A program made the translations under genes and the position numbers. 7,348 nucleotides of DNA from CAYPZU01 sp964415395. GTDB lineage: Bacteria; Chlamydiota; Chlamydiia; Chlamydiales; SM23-39. Numbering within the stretch: the first letter of the stretch is position 1; each line of letters starts with the position of its first letter. The notes under the pieces are model-generated. The model was not told the origin of the DNA and did no database searches. It saw only the letters and a list, made by a program, of their open reading frames with translations. Where the stretch lies: NCBI GenBank assembly GCA_964415395.1, contig CAYPZU010000088.1:1-7348 (forward strand), written 5' to 3'. This document shows positions 6,878-7,348 of the stretch, in pieces.

Positions 6878-6901
6878 ACTGCTTCCCCAGCTACTTGTCA
6901 A
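6873..6901 (-). promoter_or_regulatory. Sigma-70-like promoter of the sufBCDS operon
   Basis: On the minus strand TTGACA (6901-6896), a perfect -35, is followed by 17 bp and TAAAAT (6878-6873), a -10 with one mismatch. Transcription would start near 6866, about 18 nt before the sufB ATG. Upstream of the -35 the DNA is almost pure A/T, as in UP elements. This is the best promoter match in the window and probably drives sufB-C-D-S and perhaps the nucleotidyltransferase gene. Confidence 0.75.
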
Positions 6902-6907
6902 TTTTTA

Positions 6908-6954
6908 TAAATAATTACAATACAACAACTAACTTATTTATTTTTAAATAATTA
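6908..6954. repeat. Pair of 10-bp direct repeats TAAATAATTA in the divergent promoter region
   Basis: TAAATAATTA occurs at 6908-6917 and again at 6945-6954, 37 bp apart. The first copy lies just upstream of the sufB -35 and the second overlaps the -35 region of the divergent gene. The left part of the second copy also forms a 7-bp inverted repeat with TTATTTA (6934-6940). The segment 6901-6960 has no G and only six C. These could be UP elements or binding sites for a shared regulator, or chance repeats in AT-rich DNA. Confidence 0.35.
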
Positions 6955-6971
6955 ATTACTGACATTATAAT
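6943..6971 (+). promoter_or_regulatory. Promoter of the divergent 98-residue gene
   Basis: A perfect TATAAT -10 (6966-6971) stands 17 bp after a weak TTTAAA -35 (6943-6948). The start would fall near 6978, leaving a leader of about 12 nt that includes GGAG (6979-6982), 7 nt before the ATG at 6990. The -10 is strong evidence; the -35 match is poor, and the short leader leaves the exact start open. Confidence 0.55.
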
Positions 6972-6989
6972 TAAGATCGGAGATTAGTT

Positions 6990-7286
6990 ATGAAAGATCA
7001 TCATCCTCATGAAATTCCCTTTCGATCGAAACAAACAATGCTCGACGACGTCGCGCAGATCGTCCACTATCTCCACACAGGGCAGCGCTCATCCGCCGAC
7101 CTCCTGATCGAGGATCTCAAAACCCGGTCGCTCTCCTTCGACCCGCAGATCCAGCAGGATGTGCTGATGTTTGCCGAGCAGGTGCAATTCCAGTACGATT
7201 ACGATCCCTGGCACAAAGTGACTCCCGACGTCCAAAAGGCCGCCGACAAGCTGATCCACGACCTCGGCTACCATCTGAAACCCTAA
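6990..7286 (+). CDS. Hypothetical 98-residue protein divergent from the suf operon
   Basis: I do not recognise a family. The protein appears mostly helical and soluble, with no signal peptide and no membrane segment. It is mildly acidic (15 Asp/Glu against 10 Lys/Arg), has eight histidines, three of them in the first seven residues (KDHHPHE), and contains no cysteine, so it is unlikely to bind a cluster through Cys ligands. Likely helices lie at about 15-30, 34-45, 52-66 and 78-92, with an aromatic stretch QFQYDYDPW (66-74) between the last two. It is probably a real gene: a GGAG Shine-Dalgarno lies 7 nt before ATG 6990, a perfect TATAAT stands upstream, its GC content matches its neighbours, and a sharp AT-rich boundary precedes the ATG. 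It shares the intergenic region with sufB, which permits co-regulation but does not show a role in Fe-S metabolism. Confidence 0.75.
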   Translation: MKDHHPHEIPFRSKQTMLDDVAQIVHYLHTGQRSSADLLIEDLKTRSLSFDPQIQQDVLMFAEQVQFQYDYDPWHKVTPDVQKAADKLIHDLGYHLKP

Positions 7287-7310
7287 CCCACCCCATCATT
7301 CCTATCGTCG

Positions 7311-7341
7311 CGACCGTTGCATGACCCACCAGCGATGGTTG
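7311..7341 (+). terminator. Stem-loop after the 98-residue gene, possible terminator
   Basis: The RNA of 7311-7320 can pair with 7332-7341 over ten base pairs, three of them G-U, around an 11-base loop. The G-U pairs become A-C mismatches on the other strand, so the structure belongs to the plus-strand transcript, starting 24 nt after the stop of the 98-residue gene. The window ends 7 bases later and no T-run is visible, so intrinsic termination cannot be confirmed. Confidence 0.3.
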
Positions 7342-7348
7342 TATAAGG

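Noticed and set aside
6895..6921. TTGTCA and TACAAT as a second plus-strand promoter for the 98-residue gene
   Set aside because: The spacer is only 15 bp and the match is weaker than the perfect TATAAT at 6966-6971.
7317..7347. TTGCAT and TATAAG as a plus-strand promoter at the right edge
   Set aside because: The spacer is 19 bp, both boxes are imperfect, and the downstream gene is outside the window.

Overview
The window most likely comes from a chlamydia-like bacterium (phylum Chlamydiota, Parachlamydiales-type environmental lineage). Two things point there: tandem outer-membrane proteins resembling the Lpg1974 / Legionella_OMP-type porins that are expanded in Legionella and chlamydia-like organisms, and a compact sufB-sufC-sufD-sufS operon in the order I recall from Chlamydiae. 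The assignment is inferred from protein character and gene order; no rRNA or other phylogenetic marker is present.

Layout. Positions 2-1315 (+) hold the C-terminal end of one outer-membrane beta-barrel protein, then a complete 355-residue paralogue whose Shine-Dalgarno overlaps the upstream stop codon. Converging on it and overlapping it by 23 bp is a minus-strand gene (2259-1293) for a GlnD/DUF294-like nucleotidyltransferase. That gene is interrupted by 10 Ns (1663-1672) that appear to be a scaffolding artefact: the 6 bases TTGAGG stand on both sides of the Ns, and removing the Ns plus one copy restores one continuous 316-residue frame. From 6848 down to 2311 (-) runs the complete SUF iron-sulfur assembly operon. 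SufB, SufC and SufD form the scaffold/ATPase complex and SufS is the cysteine desulfurase. All three junctions overlap (ATGA, GTGA and 11 bp), which implies translational coupling. The nucleotidyltransferase starts 51 bp after sufS and may be the last gene of this transcript.

Regulation. The 141-bp gap between sufB and the divergent 98-residue hypothetical gene (6990-7286, +) is extremely AT-rich. It holds a strong sigma-70-like promoter for sufB (TTGACA, 17 bp, TAAAAT), a perfect TATAAT for the divergent gene, an inverted repeat across the sufB -10/start region, and a 10-bp direct repeat with one copy next to each promoter. A GU-containing stem-loop follows the hypothetical gene at the right end.

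No RNA genes, CRISPR, insertion sequences or phage genes were seen, and no stretch over 300 bp lacks a gene. The SUF and porin genes belong to known families. The least explained items are the nucleotidyltransferase downstream of sufS, the 98-residue protein, and the candidate operators between it and sufB.
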